The notes beneath the pieces are model-generated. The model made no database searches. It was not told where the DNA came from and saw only the letters and a list, made by a program, of their open reading frames with translations. Positions 23,497 to 34,385 of a DNA stretch of 64,000 nt are shown here, in pieces (the stretch's first letter is position 1; each line of letters begins with the position of its first letter). The stretch covers positions 6,682,974 through 6,746,973 of the forward strand of contig OY754974.1 in assembly GCA_963576475.1 (NCBI GenBank), read 5' to 3'. This DNA is from Molanna angustata (Eukaryota > Arthropoda > Insecta > Trichoptera > Molannidae). Position numbers and translations under genes: made by a program.

Positions 23497-23765
23497 GGAT
23501 TTAAACTTTTTTCTTATTCTTCTTCTTCTTCGTGTATTTGGTCATTTTACCAATGAAAGCGGAATATCCTGGGAAAAGAAGGTCCGACTGTCCCTCCATC
23601 TCTTCGCAGGTCTTCCAGGACGGTTTCTGGATTTAAAATTTTTTCTTCTTCTTCTTCATCGTGTATTTGGTCATTTTACCTATAAAGGTGGAGTATCCTG
23701 GGAAAAGAAGACGGTGCTTACATCTCTTCGCGGTTCTTCCAGGATGGTTTCTGGATTTAAACTTT
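23497..23765 (-). repeat. tandem copies of a non-LTR 3' tail
   Basis: Two adjacent copies of GGTTTCTGGATTTAAA, TTCTTCTTCTTC, GTGTATTTGGTCATTTTACC, TATCCTGGGAAAAGAAG, CATCTCTTCGC(A/G)G and TCTTCCAGGA, plus a third partial start. In the minus orientation these parallel the end of the element at 32.6-32.95 kb (its GTCCCTCCATCGTTTGGG and TTCTTCTTCTTC complement). Probably one 3' fragment duplicated in place. Confidence 0.65.
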
Positions 23766-23775
23766 TCTTACCCGA

Positions 23776-23965
23776 ATGAAGGGACGGGATGTAATTGAAG
23801 GGAAGGGAGGCACTAAAGGGCCTGAAGGGACGGGAGGTATTAAAGGGCCTGAAGGGACGGGAGGTACTGAAGGGCCTGATGGGAAGGGACGTGATGAGGG
23901 ATTGAAGGGACGGGATGTACTGAAGGGCCTGATGGGACGGGAGGTACTGAAGGGTCTGAAGCGAC
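23776..23965 (+). repeat. GC-rich minisatellite encoding Gly-rich repeats
   Basis: About seven imperfect units of GAAGGGACGGGAGGTACTG and AAGGGCCT (period near 27 bp, with variants). In one frame it reads KGPEGTGG repeats, giving a collagen-like look. The AAGGG-rich strand bias is strong in an otherwise AT-rich window. There is no signal peptide, no splice context and the frame has only 73 codons, so I take it as non-coding. Confidence 0.8.
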
Positions 23966-25054
23966 GGCTCCTGGAGTCTAATTATTTTTCTTCTTAATTT
24001 TATGTAGACCTTTAAGGACAGTTTTAATACAAACTATTTCCTATAGATTAATCTTCTTCTTCTTTTATGAAGACCTTTTGCTCAGTTTTTATACAATCTA
24101 TTTCCAATAGTCTAATTCTTTTTTTTATGTATTTTTTCTTATTTTATGTAGACCATTGGGATTTTTTAAACAAACTATTTCTTATAGTCTTATACTTATT
24201 CTTCTCTTTTTTATTTAGACTTTTGGGTTCGTTTTAAGTCTAATAGTCTATTGAGCAGAAATATTATTAACGATATGCACACTTGATGAAAATACATATG
24301 TAAAAACGAATGGGATGTGGGATGTGAAGATGTAACCTGCACTAGAATCTTTTCAATACTTTTGTTTAATCAAATTTAAACCATTTATATCATCCTATTT
24401 TAAATAATTTTTAACACCTACATAATATATTTGATTTCGTTGACAATATTTAAAGAAAGGGAGCTGTGGCCATTACTGAATTCTTCACAACGTTTATATT
24501 CAAATTATTTGCCATAGTTTAAGTCTTCTTCTTCTTCGTTAATGTAGACTTTTGTGTCAATTTTAAGTTCATCAGTCTAATTGTGCAAAAATATAATGCA
24601 CACTTGATGAAAAAATATAAAACGAATGGGATGTGACCAACACTGGATCTTTTCAGTACATTTGTTTAATCAAATTTTAACCACATCCCAACATCCAAAA
24701 TTACTAAATATTCAATAGGTAAGTACATATTACAATTTGTTTTCGATGATAATATTTAAAAATGGGGGTTGTGGCCAAACCAATCTCTTTACAATGTTGA
24801 TAAACAGTCATATTTAAAACCATTTCGAATAGTGAAGAAATTGTATATTATACTTCATTCACACTTTATAGCAATATATAAAAAATAATGGGTTGTGGCC
24901 ATCACTTGAACATTTTACAATCAAATTCAATCATATTTCAAACCACTTTTCACAGTCCGATTTTGCAAAATAATTGGGTGACAATATTATAAAAACGATT
25001 GCTTTTTCCTTCACAATTTTACATTCTTGGCCAACGGCGGGACATAAAAGCTAG

Positions 25055-25565
25055 TTAATAATAATGAGAGTAACCAATCACAATGAAACTTTCACTTGAT
25101 TATATATTTTTTTATCAATAATAATAATCAGTCAACAGCATTACACAACCTTTGTTCCGGCCCACTCGCAACTTCAAAACTAGACTATCGTTATACAACT
25201 GCGCAGAGTTAGATCTAGTTAATTTTTTAAACTCAATTTACCACGTACTGCCCCAATTACGATGTTAATATTATGTGTGTGCCGAGAGTAAGATTTAACA
25301 ACCATGCAATAGATAATTATTCTTTCTCCTTTGCCTCATGATGACTCAGGATGGCGGATTCACTCAACGAATATCTTAGATGGTCTTGTAAATCAAAAAA
25401 CTTGGGTAACTGAAGATTAGGTCACTCAACTGGGTCGGTGATCTTCCTGCTCTGCATGCTTATCATTAGAGCTTATCTCGAGGTTATTAAAAGTATTTCT
25501 GAGAAGTTGCCCAAAATATTTTAATATTCTTCTTATTAAAATTGCTTAACGCACTCGGGAATTGT
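25055..25565. other. intergenic stretch, nothing recognised
   Basis: No gene or clear repeat seen. Confidence 0.5.
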
Positions 25566-25569
25566 TTGG

Positions 25570-25890
25570 GACTAAGATAAAAATAAGAAATGAAACAGCG
25601 AAAGAAAGATCAAAAGTAACTGATAAAATCCACTGTTTGGCGATCCTGAAATGACAGTGGGTGAGACACGTAGCCAGAAGCTCGGACGATAAGAGGACAA
25701 AGAGTGTGCTGACTTTGAGGCCTCATGCGACAATGAGAGGTGTGGGGCGACCGCAACTGAGATGGAGGGATAATTTACAACGCTATTCTGGGACTTCCTG
25801 GATGCAAACTATACAGGACATGACAACATGCAGTCCAATGGAGGAGGTCTTCATTCAGGAGTGAATGGAAATAGGCTAAAGAAGAAGAAG
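25570..25890 (+). mobile_element. RTE-like retrotransposon C-terminal fragment
   Basis: Plus strand, nearly open through 25661-25864: LAILKWQWVRHVARSSDD, KSVLTLRPHATMRGVGRPQL, RWRDNLQRYSGTSWMQTIQD, then EVFIQE and a stop. WQWVRHVAR, the G-RP--RW-D motif, and a short GAAGAAGAAG tail after the stop (about 25876-25890) are the expected end of an RTE-type polyprotein. 5' truncated; RT core absent. Confidence 0.75.
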
Positions 25891-27000
25891 ATTGTTTGGG
25901 ACATTTGAAGATGTCAGTTAACCAGATTCCAATATAACAACTAGATAAAATAAAGGAATAACAACTAGATAAACTTAACACAAAAGCTGAAAAAGGTTGT
26001 GTAAGTTACTAGTACATATGACGTGACAGTATGTATTTATAATGTAAACATTCACTGCCCAAAATGATGGCCAATATTTTCCTCAGAAACTATGCAAAAT
26101 GAGGAACATTTTTAAGTGGTTAAAAAACACCATTTCCCTTTCAGATTGTACGTACTTAACCCCGAAGCAATGGCTATTTGGTCCCATAACTAAGAAACAA
26201 TGGTTTTCGAACATGTAAGCAAACGATCGTATATCGGCCGGGTGTAATACAGTTTTCTCAACAATTTTACTATGAGCTGATCTTGAGTACCGGTATCGGC
26301 CTCTCTTGTACCACTATCTGGCATTCCAAAGCGCCAAAGTAGTTGCCCGGGCTTAAAGTAGATCACTCTTTAATCCAGTTTTATGGTAAGCAAATGAGTA
26401 TAAATCTCTTATGCAACAGCGCACTCACAATACCAGTTTCAAGGAAATCCGCGTACAGAACCTAACAAATACAATGATTCAAATTCAGATACAAGTAGTA
26501 TTCAGAAGCCAAACAGGTGTTATATTTTAATATTATTTATAAACCTACAATAGTGTGAAGCTTACGATTGTGTATGACATTTCAAAATAACCCAATAAAT
26601 TAATACTAAGTACATAATATATTATATAAACAAAAAAATAATTTTGTTTAGTATTATTAACATGGTTTTTACAAGTGAGTTATTTGATACGAAAGTTTAA
26701 AGCAACCTCGATAATTGATTTTGTCGTTATTTACCAATTCTAAGCGTACATACCTATACGAAAAATTTTAATATACATTGAAACGACCAGTAAAAATGGT
26801 GTTTTAACTCATTTTCTTTGACAACTGAGTTAAGGATACAGATTTTGAATTGATTTTATTGTTTATTTATTTGAAATAGAAAACAACGACAGCAAAACAA
26901 TATAAAAAAAACAATAAAATAAAACTTGCGCCAAAACATAAAATCAAATTAAATTAATATGATCAAAAAACAAAAAAGAAACGTTATAGTTAAGATTTTG
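25891..27000. other. AT-rich intergenic stretch
   Basis: Nothing recognised. Near 26860-26930 TTGTTTATTTATTTGAAATA and GAAAACAACGACAGCAAAAC resemble sequence at 58815-58850, perhaps tails of one LINE family. Confidence 0.5.
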
Positions 27001-27019
27001 ATTGGAGATATAAATCATA

Positions 27020-27380
27020 TTTCTTCACCAAATTAAGTAGTTTTTTACTATCTTCTTCTTTGGTTTCAATCTTGGGGATTGGATAGCAGCAAAGCGTTGA
27101 AGATCGAGCGGAGTAGAAGAAGAGACATCTCTTTATTTCTCCCTCCCGGTGGACACGCCCTCTGCCATTTGTTTCCTCAACCATTCCCTCAAAGATATGT
27201 GTATGAGATCCTCGAGTCGCAACACATGGCCTTTCGCTACACAGTTTGCACGCCTTTTTGATATGGTGTTCAACATGCGTCTGCTTTCTTCAAATTTGCT
27301 GAGAACTTCATCATTTGTAATGTGGTCCATCCAATATATGCCTAGAATTCTTTGGTAGATCCACATCTTTTACTATTGGT
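27020..27380 (-). mobile_element. non-LTR RT C-terminal fragment
   Basis: Open minus frame 27133-27366: MWIYQRILGIYWMDHITNDE, VLSKFEESRRMLNTISKRRA, KGHVLRLEDLIHISLREWLR. WIYRRIL-I-W-DH-TN-EVL followed by (K/R)RR---GHVLR is a standard RT C-terminal block in insect non-LTR elements. The 3' end CCCCAAGATTGAAACCAAAG and GAAGAAGA is shared with the copy at 9.0-9.26 kb. 5' truncated. Confidence 0.75.
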
Positions 27381-27461
27381 TCAATTTTTTAGAAGAAGTT
27401 CAAAGTAAGTACCTACATAATATATTAAGTAAAAAATAAACTCTTAACTATCATCAAATCA

Positions 27462-28085
27462 TTATTTTTTTTATTTATTTATTTATTTATTTTTTTGGAT
27501 ATCCAACAGTACAGTAGAGCAAAATGAAAAAAAAAACAAGTCAATGTAGACTACAGTACATAATAATAGGACATCATATCAGATAATTTTAAAAGCTTAA
27601 CATACAATTTACGAAAAATGAGAAAAAACAAAATTATAGGAACACACCTGAAACATACAGGGAATAGTACAGAGAGGATTATAATATTCTAGAATCATAA
27701 CATGGGATTCTAACTTACTTAAGGATCAACGAAGAAGGTGTAGCAACCATTATGGTGACACATACATATACTCATGTATATACTAGAGAGTGAAATTTTG
27801 AGTTATGTTATCAGTGCAAAGTTGGCGCTTTATCGCAATTTTGAACGAGTGTAGAGATTGGGTATGAAAAAAGTCAATGTTATTGAGCAGGTTGTTAAAA
27901 TTGGAGGTGGCCCGGTTAGTAAAGAAATTTTTCCTAAGATTAGTTTTAGAGTGTGAAATAGAAAAAGTAGGTTTTGATCTGACATTGCGGTTTGGAATGT
28001 GAAGTGAGATATTTTCTAATAAATTTGGACAATCAATAATGTTATGAAATAGTTTAAACAAAAATAGTGAGTCTGCAGTTATTCG
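27462..28085 (-). mobile_element. CR1/Jockey-like LINE 3' end
   Basis: Minus frame 27783-28061 (92 codons): LFHNIIDCPNLLENISLHIP, NRNVRSKPTFSI, KNFFTNRATSNFNNLLNNID, FFHTQSLHSFKIAIKRQL. The pattern (L/I)-NIID-P-LL--I-F-(I/V)P ... R-S----N-----IDFF--SL--FK is the C terminus that follows the RT in CR1/Jockey-type ORF2. A 3' UTR of about 280 bp leads to a (TTTA)n/T-rich tract at 27462-27500, the complement of its tail. The RT core is missing. Confidence 0.75.
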
Positions 28086-28249
28086 TCTAGATGATAAATT
28101 AAATTAAATTAAAATTTTTGATGGTAAATTAAAATTTTTTAATGGTATTTATTAAAAAAATTTAAGATGACGTTAGGAATTTAAAAACAAAAATGCAGTA
28201 AGAGAAACCAAAAAATTGAAATCAATGATGGAGTTCCAGGGATGACTCC

Positions 28250-28500
28250 CAAAATTATAAAGGAAACGTGGAAAAATGGACGAAAAAAGCGTGCCAAAGA
28301 GGATTATGAACACAAAGCCTCAAGTTAGAAGCAACGTTGGTAGACCTAAACTCCGATGGCTGGATGGCGTGCAGCGGGAGGTTGAGGCTGTTAGTGCAAG
28401 GGACTGGAAAAACACGTGGCAGGATAGACAGAGATGGCTGTGGATGCTGGAGGATACCAAGGCTAGCAAAGGGGAGTGAAGCCACTGACGACGATGGATG
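28250..28500 (+). mobile_element. RTE-like retrotransposon C-terminal fragment
   Basis: Open frame 28276-28479: RIMNTKPQVRSNVGRPKLRW, LDGVQREVEAVSARDWKNTW, QDRQRWLWMLEDTKAS, then stop. VGRPKLRWLDGV---- and W---A-DR-RW---LE-A-- is a common end of RTE polyproteins. Just after the stop, GTGAAGCCACTGACGACGATG matches the complement of the tail at 29431-29460. 5' truncated. Confidence 0.75.
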
Positions 28501-28616
28501 ACTCCATATAATAATTTATTCCTTACTCTATGGAGGACTCAAATGTTAATAAGGCAAAATTACTGCAATATTTGGAAAATATATTTAAATTCTTAAGTAA
28601 ACGGTTTGCGTTTTTT

Positions 28617-28797
28617 TTTTTTAATATTGCTTCTCGGGAAACAAACAGGTACTATGTCAAATATCAATTTAGCATGCACCCAATAACAAGTTGCCACATT
28701 CTGGAGATAATTACAATACTGTGTCTCCACCGGGAAACGAACCCGGGACATATCGTTCAGGAGTTAGATACCCAATCCTCTGAACCATGAAGGCCGA
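28617..28797 (-). mobile_element. SINE family B copy
   Basis: Minus strand, from CTTCTCGGGAAACAAACAGG (complement of CCTGTT-GTT-CCCGAGAAG) through ATGTCAAATAT, ACAAGTTGCCACATTCTGGA, TGTGTCTCCACCGGGAAACG to the head AACCATGAAGGCC. Contains both tRNA-like boxes in worn form. T10 at 28611-28621 marks the tail side. Confidence 0.85.
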
Positions 28798-29430
28798 CAA
28801 ATGATTATGAATGTCAAATTATTTTTAATTATTTTACAGATCTAATTTTTTGCTCCATTTGATAATACTAATTAAACGCATCTGGGTAGCGTCAATTCAA
28901 ACTCCGTCCCAATGTATTATTTATTCAATCCAAATGAAATAATTGTACAATTTGAAGCGATCGAATATGCCTAATGTGTATGTAAATGAGTCGCTTAAGG
29001 AAGCCAAATAAAAGTCTAAAGTGGCATTCTCACACATCCATAGTTATTATTCGTTGTTTTGATTTATAGAATAACTACGATAATTCGCCCACCGCAATAA
29101 CAACAAACCGTAATAATGACATAATCGATGCATAAGAATAGTTATTTGTTATTTCCTTTCGCAGCAACGACCATCAGAAATAACTACAACCATTATATTA
29201 CATTTGACAACTTCCTATAGGTAAAGAATTAGTTGACTACCCAGAGGCAATTGATAGAATACAGATGTTCTCAAAGCAAGCTCAAATCAATATTACTTAT
29301 CTTATGGTTAGTTAAATTACTCCGTTGTTTGGTTTATTTTTACCGGTTACTCCTCGAATAGACTGAATTATAAAAAAAAACATTTATTGAGACAAAGGTT
29401 TACATAAAGCAATTATTAACAAAAGAAAAT

Positions 29431-29686
29431 CATCATCATCATCAGTGGCTCCACAGCCCAGGATGGGCCTTGGCCTCCTCAAGGAATCGTCTCCATTGCA
29501 CCCTATCCATGGCCTTTTCTCTACAATTCCGCACACCGGCTAACTGAAGGCCCCTCTGGACTCCGTCCATCCATCGTAGTTTCGGCCTTCCCACACCTCT
29601 TCTTCCCTCCGAACGTGATGTGAGGTTTCTTTATGGTGTCTGGTCATCTTCCATACGATGCACCAACGGAGTTTTTGTCCTTACTA
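29431..29686 (-). mobile_element. 5'-truncated RTE-like insertion with target duplication
   Basis: Perfect 16-bp direct repeats ATTAACAAAAGAAAAT lie at 29415-29430 and 29687-29702. The insert begins CATCATCATCATCAG (complement of a (GAT)n tail) and continues with GTGGCTCCACAGCCCAGGAT, CTCCATTGCACCCTATCCAT and TCCATCCATCGTAGTTTCGG, the complement of the RW-DGV C-terminal coding block seen at 28.3 kb. At 256 bp it is a very short 5'-truncated copy. Clean duplications suggest a relatively recent event. Confidence 0.88.
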
Positions 29687-29949
29687 ATTAACAAAAGAAA
29701 ATACATCAACAAATAGAAAAACCACTGTTTTCAGCTATGTTGCAGGAGAATAAGCCCCCAGCTAGGGATTGCAAACCATCAATCTTCTCAATCCAGTAGG
29801 ATTTTTGGGGATATGACATACTAATAACATAGAAAGAAAAAAAAGGAATTAAAAATAAAATAGGTATGTGATATTTTTCTCTATAATTTCTTCTGTTTTC
29901 AAATGCATATTATGTTTTTCAGGCATCATGCAGTTCAAACGTAAAAACA

Positions 29950-30050
29950 AACTTGCTCCAAATTGCAGACTTTTATAATACAGAAACCAACTATGTCCAC
30001 ACTGGGAATCTAACAAAGTTATTGAACTATGAAGGCCAACAGATTAATAA
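29950..30050 (-). mobile_element. degenerate SINE family B head
   Basis: AACTATGTCCACACTGGGAATC and TTGAACTATGAAGGCCAACAG are the complement of the family B head (GGCCTTCGTGG..., GATTCCCGGTGGAGACACA). Body missing. Confidence 0.5.
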
Positions 30051-30337
30051 ATCATATTCTACATTAGTTTTGACATTACATCTCGATGAAAATATTAAAT
30101 AATAATATATAAATCTTTAATTAAATATAATTTTTTATCTTAGATTTAGAACCCATGCATTTTGCTATATAATATTTCGAAAGTTTCATAGATTATATCT
30201 GTCTCTCAAACGACAACAACTTTTCAATGATTAATATATAAACCGTGGACAGTTTAGACAATATGCAAAATGAACTATTCTTTATAAGGAAACTTAACTG
30301 AATGGGCTGATGAAAATTAATTCAATTATTACGAGAA

Positions 30338-30475
30338 TATAATGACCAGCATAGTGTAACATATTGTAACCAGCTGATGACAGGTCGTAAGCCGTAGGTG
30401 CCTTGATTTCCCAGTTCTCCTATAATATTTCAGCTTCGTCTCTGTTGAAATATTAAAAAATTTTCATAAATATTC
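30338..30475 (+). repeat. dispersed repeat family P, copy 2
   Basis: AACCAGCTGATGACAGGTCG, TAAGCCGTAGGTGCCTTGAT, TTCCCAGTTCTCCTATAATA, TTCGTCTCTGTTGAAATATT and AAATTTTCATAAA, in the same order as at 12.45, 60.5 and (inverted) 61.75 kb. Confidence 0.75.
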
Positions 30476-30536
30476 GATTAACATATTTTAAGATAACAAG
30501 AACAATACCATTGTATTATGGTGTCAGCATTTTTCG

Positions 30537-30752
30537 TTGTAGGTATTGCTTTCCGGGCAAATAACAGGTATTATGTCAAATATTAATTGAACATTCAACC
30601 GATAACAAGTTGCCACATTATGGGGACTTATGAAATTAATCGTCTTACAAATCCACACTAAAAATACTGTGAAAAATGTACCTCCCCTGGGAATAGAACC
30701 CAGCTAAAGAGTCAAATATCTTACTGACTGAACCAAGCTGGCTGACAAGAAC
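30537..30752 (-). mobile_element. SINE family B, near full length
   Basis: Minus strand: TTCCGGGCAAATAACAGGTA, ATGTCAAATATTAATTGAAC, ATAACAAGTTGCCACATTAT, ATCGTCTTACAAATCCACAC, CCCCTGGGAATAGAACCCAG and the head ACTGACTGAACCAAGCTGG. Follows the same plan as 36.55 kb with moderate divergence. Confidence 0.85.
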
Positions 30753-30754
30753 TA

Positions 30755-31255
30755 TTATTCGATTGACTTTATTCGTATGAAGTCTTAAAAACTATTCATA
30801 ATGTTGAACCTATTACATAAACTACTATATAACCTGATGAGTTCTCAATAACACATTTGCTGTAAGTATATGGTTGAAATAAGACTGTACAGAGAAAGAA
30901 GAAGTAATGAGAAATAACTTTAGAAGTCTATTTAGGAATGCAATGAAGGTTTTTAATGGTCTGCATTAACATAAAATTGGTAAAGTTAGTTTTAAACTTT
31001 TAATTAAATAGACGCTGTAGAAATGTGATTATAATTGAAGTTGTGGGGAAAATTTTTATGCTTAGATACATAAATAAAATTCAATTAAACATTACTCAAT
31101 TCGGGTTGGTTTGATGGATTTGCCAGATTGAACGTATGAACAAAAAATTATATAAACTTGGTTTACTAAATTTAAAATTAAAACAATATATCATAATTCT
31201 ATGCAATATATTTTGAATACATAATACATTGATAATTTATTACGTAAGTTGTTAT
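30755..31255. other. AT-rich intergenic stretch
   Basis: Nothing recognised. Confidence 0.5.
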
Positions 31256-31257
31256 TT

Positions 31258-31362
31258 CGTTTTTTTTTTTCGAAAAAAGTGAATATATCCTTGTCATATA
31301 AGTACTTACATATTATATACATGTCATTACATTCCCTAATTAAAGCAGAAATGCTTGTGTTT
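31258..31362 (-). mobile_element. SINE family C tail fragment
   Basis: T-rich start at 31260-31270 then GTGAATATATCCTTGTCATA, AGTACTTACATATTATATAC, ACATTCCCTAATTAAAGC and AATGCTTGTG parallel the tail half at 3940-4020. The tRNA-like head is absent. Confidence 0.65.
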
Positions 31363-31548
31363 CTCAGTTCTGCCATTTGTTCAAAATATGAAAATTTGTC
31401 GTTTGTCATTACTGATCAACGGAGTGCCGAGTCCAAGGACTCCTGGATTCTTCATCTTCCGTTAACATTAAAGATTTTTATTTTTGGGAGTTATCTGAAA
31501 GAGTGGAAGAATTGGGGAGAAAAATTATGAACAACTTTATTTAAAACT

Positions 31549-31650
31549 AGCTTTTATGTCCCGCCGTTGGCCACGAATGTAAAATTGTGAAGGAATAAGC
31601 AATCGTACTTATTATATTACAACCCAAAGTTTCATTAAGATGGGAAGTGA
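31549..31650 (-). mobile_element. inverted copy of the 25.05-kb element end
   Basis: AACTAGCTTTTATGTCCCGC, CGTTGGCCACGAATGTAAAA, TTGTGAAGGAATAAGCAATCG is the reverse complement of 24995-25055. Cut off by a SINE at about 31652. It supports a defined terminus at CTAG. Confidence 0.75.
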
Positions 31651-31651
31651 T

Positions 31652-31830
31652 TAGTTCGATTCCCGGTGGAGACACAGTTTTTAATTATGTTTTCAGTCTG
31701 GATATGTGAGAAGACTAATATCGTAAGTCTCAAGAATGTGGCAACTTGTTATTGTGTTATTGGGTGCGTGTTAAATCAATATTTGACATCCTAACTGTCT
31801 GTTGCCCGAGAAGTAATAGAAGTAATATAA
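31652..31830 (+). mobile_element. SINE family B, head-truncated
   Basis: Starts inside the B box (AGTTCGATTCCCGGTGGAGA) and continues TTTTCAGTCTGGATATGTGA, GTAAGTCTCAAGAATGTGGC, TTGTTATTG duplicated, GTGCGTGTTAAATCAATATT, CTGTCTGTTGCCCGAGAAGT. Confidence 0.88.
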
Positions 31831-32573
31831 AAAAATATGTATAATATTTAGAATTATAATAAAAATAAATAATTTTCCCTCTTAATATCTGTTCTACTTA
31901 TGTATTGCACGTTATGTCATTATTCTTTTTGTTATATTAACCGCTTGTTTATTGGCATCTGCAAAACCGATAGCAATTCCAATACTTGTAACACTTTTAG
32001 ACAGTAGTTATGAAGATGATTTCAGTCAACAATTTTTATGGAGTATTTGCACAAATCAGATCGTTGAGAAAAGTATTAGCATCAATCACCATAATATTGA
32101 CAATATTATCTTGAAAACCTATTTTTGGTTTTGGTCTTGCATCTTTAGCAATACCAAGACTTGCAACACTTTTAAAAGTTACTAATCCAAAACTCTGATT
32201 CGACCCTGATTCGTTTCAATCAGACACCATGTTGAGAAGTCCAGGATGAAACAATATATATAATACCTATAGTCTATTTATTTTCTATCAAAGGCACACC
32301 ATTAATCAGCCATAGGAACAATTAAGTATTGGTTAACAAATTGAATGGGATCATTGCAACAATATCATTATAGGTACCTACATTCCATCAGCTATAGGTA
32401 TTATATCTTCACAATGGACTTTTGTTTTGTTTAAAACTATTTTTTATTACATTACATTATAATATATTATCATCTACGACTCATTCCAATCAAATGAGAT
32501 TTGATTGCTTTGGTAAGTCAGATATTAAATACACGTTATTAGGTAGGTACTTATACTTTAATATCTACCTCAT
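31831..32573. other. intergenic stretch with a weak internal repeat
   Basis: No gene recognised. GCATCTGCAAAACCGATAGC..CTTGTAACACTTTTAGA (about 31958-32002) and GCATCTTTAGCAATACCAAG..CTTGCAACACTTTTAAA (about 32139-32176) are similar blocks 180 bp apart. Function unknown. Confidence 0.4.
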
Positions 32574-32585
32574 GAACTATGAAGA

Positions 32586-32954
32586 CAAGAGCTATAGAGA
32601 CAAGAGCTGACACCACCCGTACAAAAAGTCTCCTTAGAACCACGGAGATGAAGACTCTACGGCCCATCGCAGGAGTAACCCTCCGTGATCAAATGAGGAG
32701 CTCCGAAATAAGGAAAATTTGTGATGTTGAGGACGTGGTACGATGGGGTAGAACAAGAAGACGTTTCTAGAGAGACCACGTGGGGAGAGCAAGCTCAGAC
32801 CGAGTAGTGAGGATATCAGCTGATGAACATCCTACAGGTAGCAGACCTCCAGGAAGACCACCCAAACGATGGAGGGACAGCTGGACGTCCTCCTCCCAGG
32901 AGCAGGTGCCGAGAACATCAGGACATAGTCCTAGCTGACGAAGAAGAAGAAGAA
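32586..32954 (+). mobile_element. 5'-truncated non-LTR insertion, (GAA)n tail
   Basis: 12-bp direct repeats GAACTATGAAGA lie at 32574-32585 and 32955-32966. The plus frame reads TRADTTRTKSLLRTTEMKTL, RPIAGVTLRDQMRSSEIRKI, CDVEDVVRWGRTRRRF, one stop at 32768-32770, then RDHVGRASSDRVVRIS and GSRPPGRPPKRWRDSW before GACGAAGAAGAAGAAGAAGA. RPI-G-TLRD--R------C---D---W---RR--W--H--R plus RPPGRPPKRW is a well-known non-LTR RT terminus. One nonsense codon only, so fairly young. Confidence 0.88.
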
Positions 32955-33186
32955 GAACTATGAAGATGTGCTGAATATAAGAAAAACTATAAACCACGTG
33001 CAAATTGTTTTACATTTTTCGGGTTTATGTTGAAAAGAAACCCTTTTTTAATTAATCATTTTTCTCTTATCACCAAAAGCTGTTTTTTTTCTTTCTACTT
33101 CAATGTTACAGTGGAGATTTATTCTTGATAACAACATGTACGTAGGTATATTATTATTATTTTATTGCAGAACACAACATTTAATA

Positions 33187-33405
33187 CCTATAGCACCGCC
33201 GTGGCATGGTTGGTAAGCCGTTTGGTTATAGTGCGGGTGTCCTGGATTCTATCCCCTGCAGAGGGAAAATTTATTTAAATTAATTGCTCATGCTTAATTA
33301 CCTTCTTTGGGCTGGAAACACTTGTTATTTGGAAGAAATTACCATATGGCAATAAAATTGCTACATGTTCAGGGTACAAAGAAATGTTTATTATTATTAT
33401 TACTA
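33187..33405 (+). mobile_element. SINE family A, full length
   Basis: Head GCCGTGGCATGGTTGGTAAG, B box GGATTCTATCCCC, body GGGAAAATTTATTTAAATTA, CTTTGGGCTGGAAACACTTG, ACCATATGGCAATAAAATTG, and tail TGTTTATTATTATTATTAC. Confidence 0.88.
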
Positions 33406-33589
33406 CGTAATTTAAAGAAAATGGCATTAAAGATTAAAATTACACTAGGTTTTTATGTCAATTGACGTTCAGAATTCATGTAGGATACCTACTATGAAAT
33501 AAAACACATCTAGATTTGACAGTTTTTCTTGTATAGATTTTCGATCAACTACACGAGGTAATTCAAATATATAATAAAAATATTTATTT

Positions 33590-34337
33590 ACTAGTTGCAT
33601 GTAACACATGTAGTATGTATAGTTGAAGAATATGTACCAAACTATAAACCCATAAATACAAATTATTGAATATTGTCAGATATTTTGTTTTCTATACAAC
33701 ATATGTAGGTATGTATGTCAAGATAGGATAGTATGGAGGAAGGTCCTTTTTTCCTACCCAGAATATGAAAATAGCATGATGGTTTGTATGTATGTTTGAA
33801 GATGAAGTATCAAACTATTAAGTCTTCTTACATATTGTTTATAGTCGACTGCCATACAAAATTTTTGAAGCTATGTCGTCACTAAATTCAATTTTTAAAA
33901 AAATTGTTAAAAAAAATTGAGATCTTCTACTACAATGCTAATATTTTTTATAGAAAATTAAATTATCTAGTTGGGGTGTTTCGGCTTTTTTCGATAATTG
34001 TAAAAGTTTTGGAAAAATAGGCAGTTAAACTCATAAATTTATGATAAAAAAAATACTTTTCTTAATAAAAAATGTTTTTTTGTTTTTTGAATTTTTTTGA
34101 AAAAATTGATTTGAGATTTTGTATTTGTCTATGTTTGTTCCAATTTTCAGCGTTCTAACTTTTATGGTTTCTGAGATATATGGAAAAATAAAATAAAAAT
34201 TCAAAAGTTGATAACCCCTTGACTGAAACAAAAATTCAAAATTTTGAGTAAAAAAGTTTTGTAGGCCTATAACTGTGTATATATTCTGAAATTTTGGGCT
34301 CTGTAAATTGAACGGATCAAAAGTTATAAGGGGGGAC

Positions 34338-34385
<48 letters not shown>

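Larger units (their letters stand above)
23380..25054 (+). mobile_element. composite repeat, possible non-autonomous Helitron
   Basis: Left edge has CTCCTAAACCGTATGTCCGA and ACAATGAAACTTTGGC, words common near the ends of insect Helitron-like repeats; right edge ends GGCGGGACATAAAAGCTAG followed by T (25036-25054), compatible with the CTAG/T Helitron 3' terminus. The same right edge recurs in inverted form at 31549-31590. The interior is made of two RT-tail fragments, a GC-rich minisatellite, and diverged ~330-bp repeats with AACGAATGGGATGTG and GTTTAATCAAATTT. Element boundaries and class are inference. Confidence 0.4.

Noticed and set aside
23776..23997. Collagen-like protein gene
   Set aside because: The Gly-rich frame is a translated minisatellite without signal peptide, partner exons or regular Gly-X-Y register.
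31952..32185. Small secreted protein gene
   Set aside because: The 77-codon frame has no clean signal peptide, lies over a weak internal DNA repeat and has no splice or promoter support.
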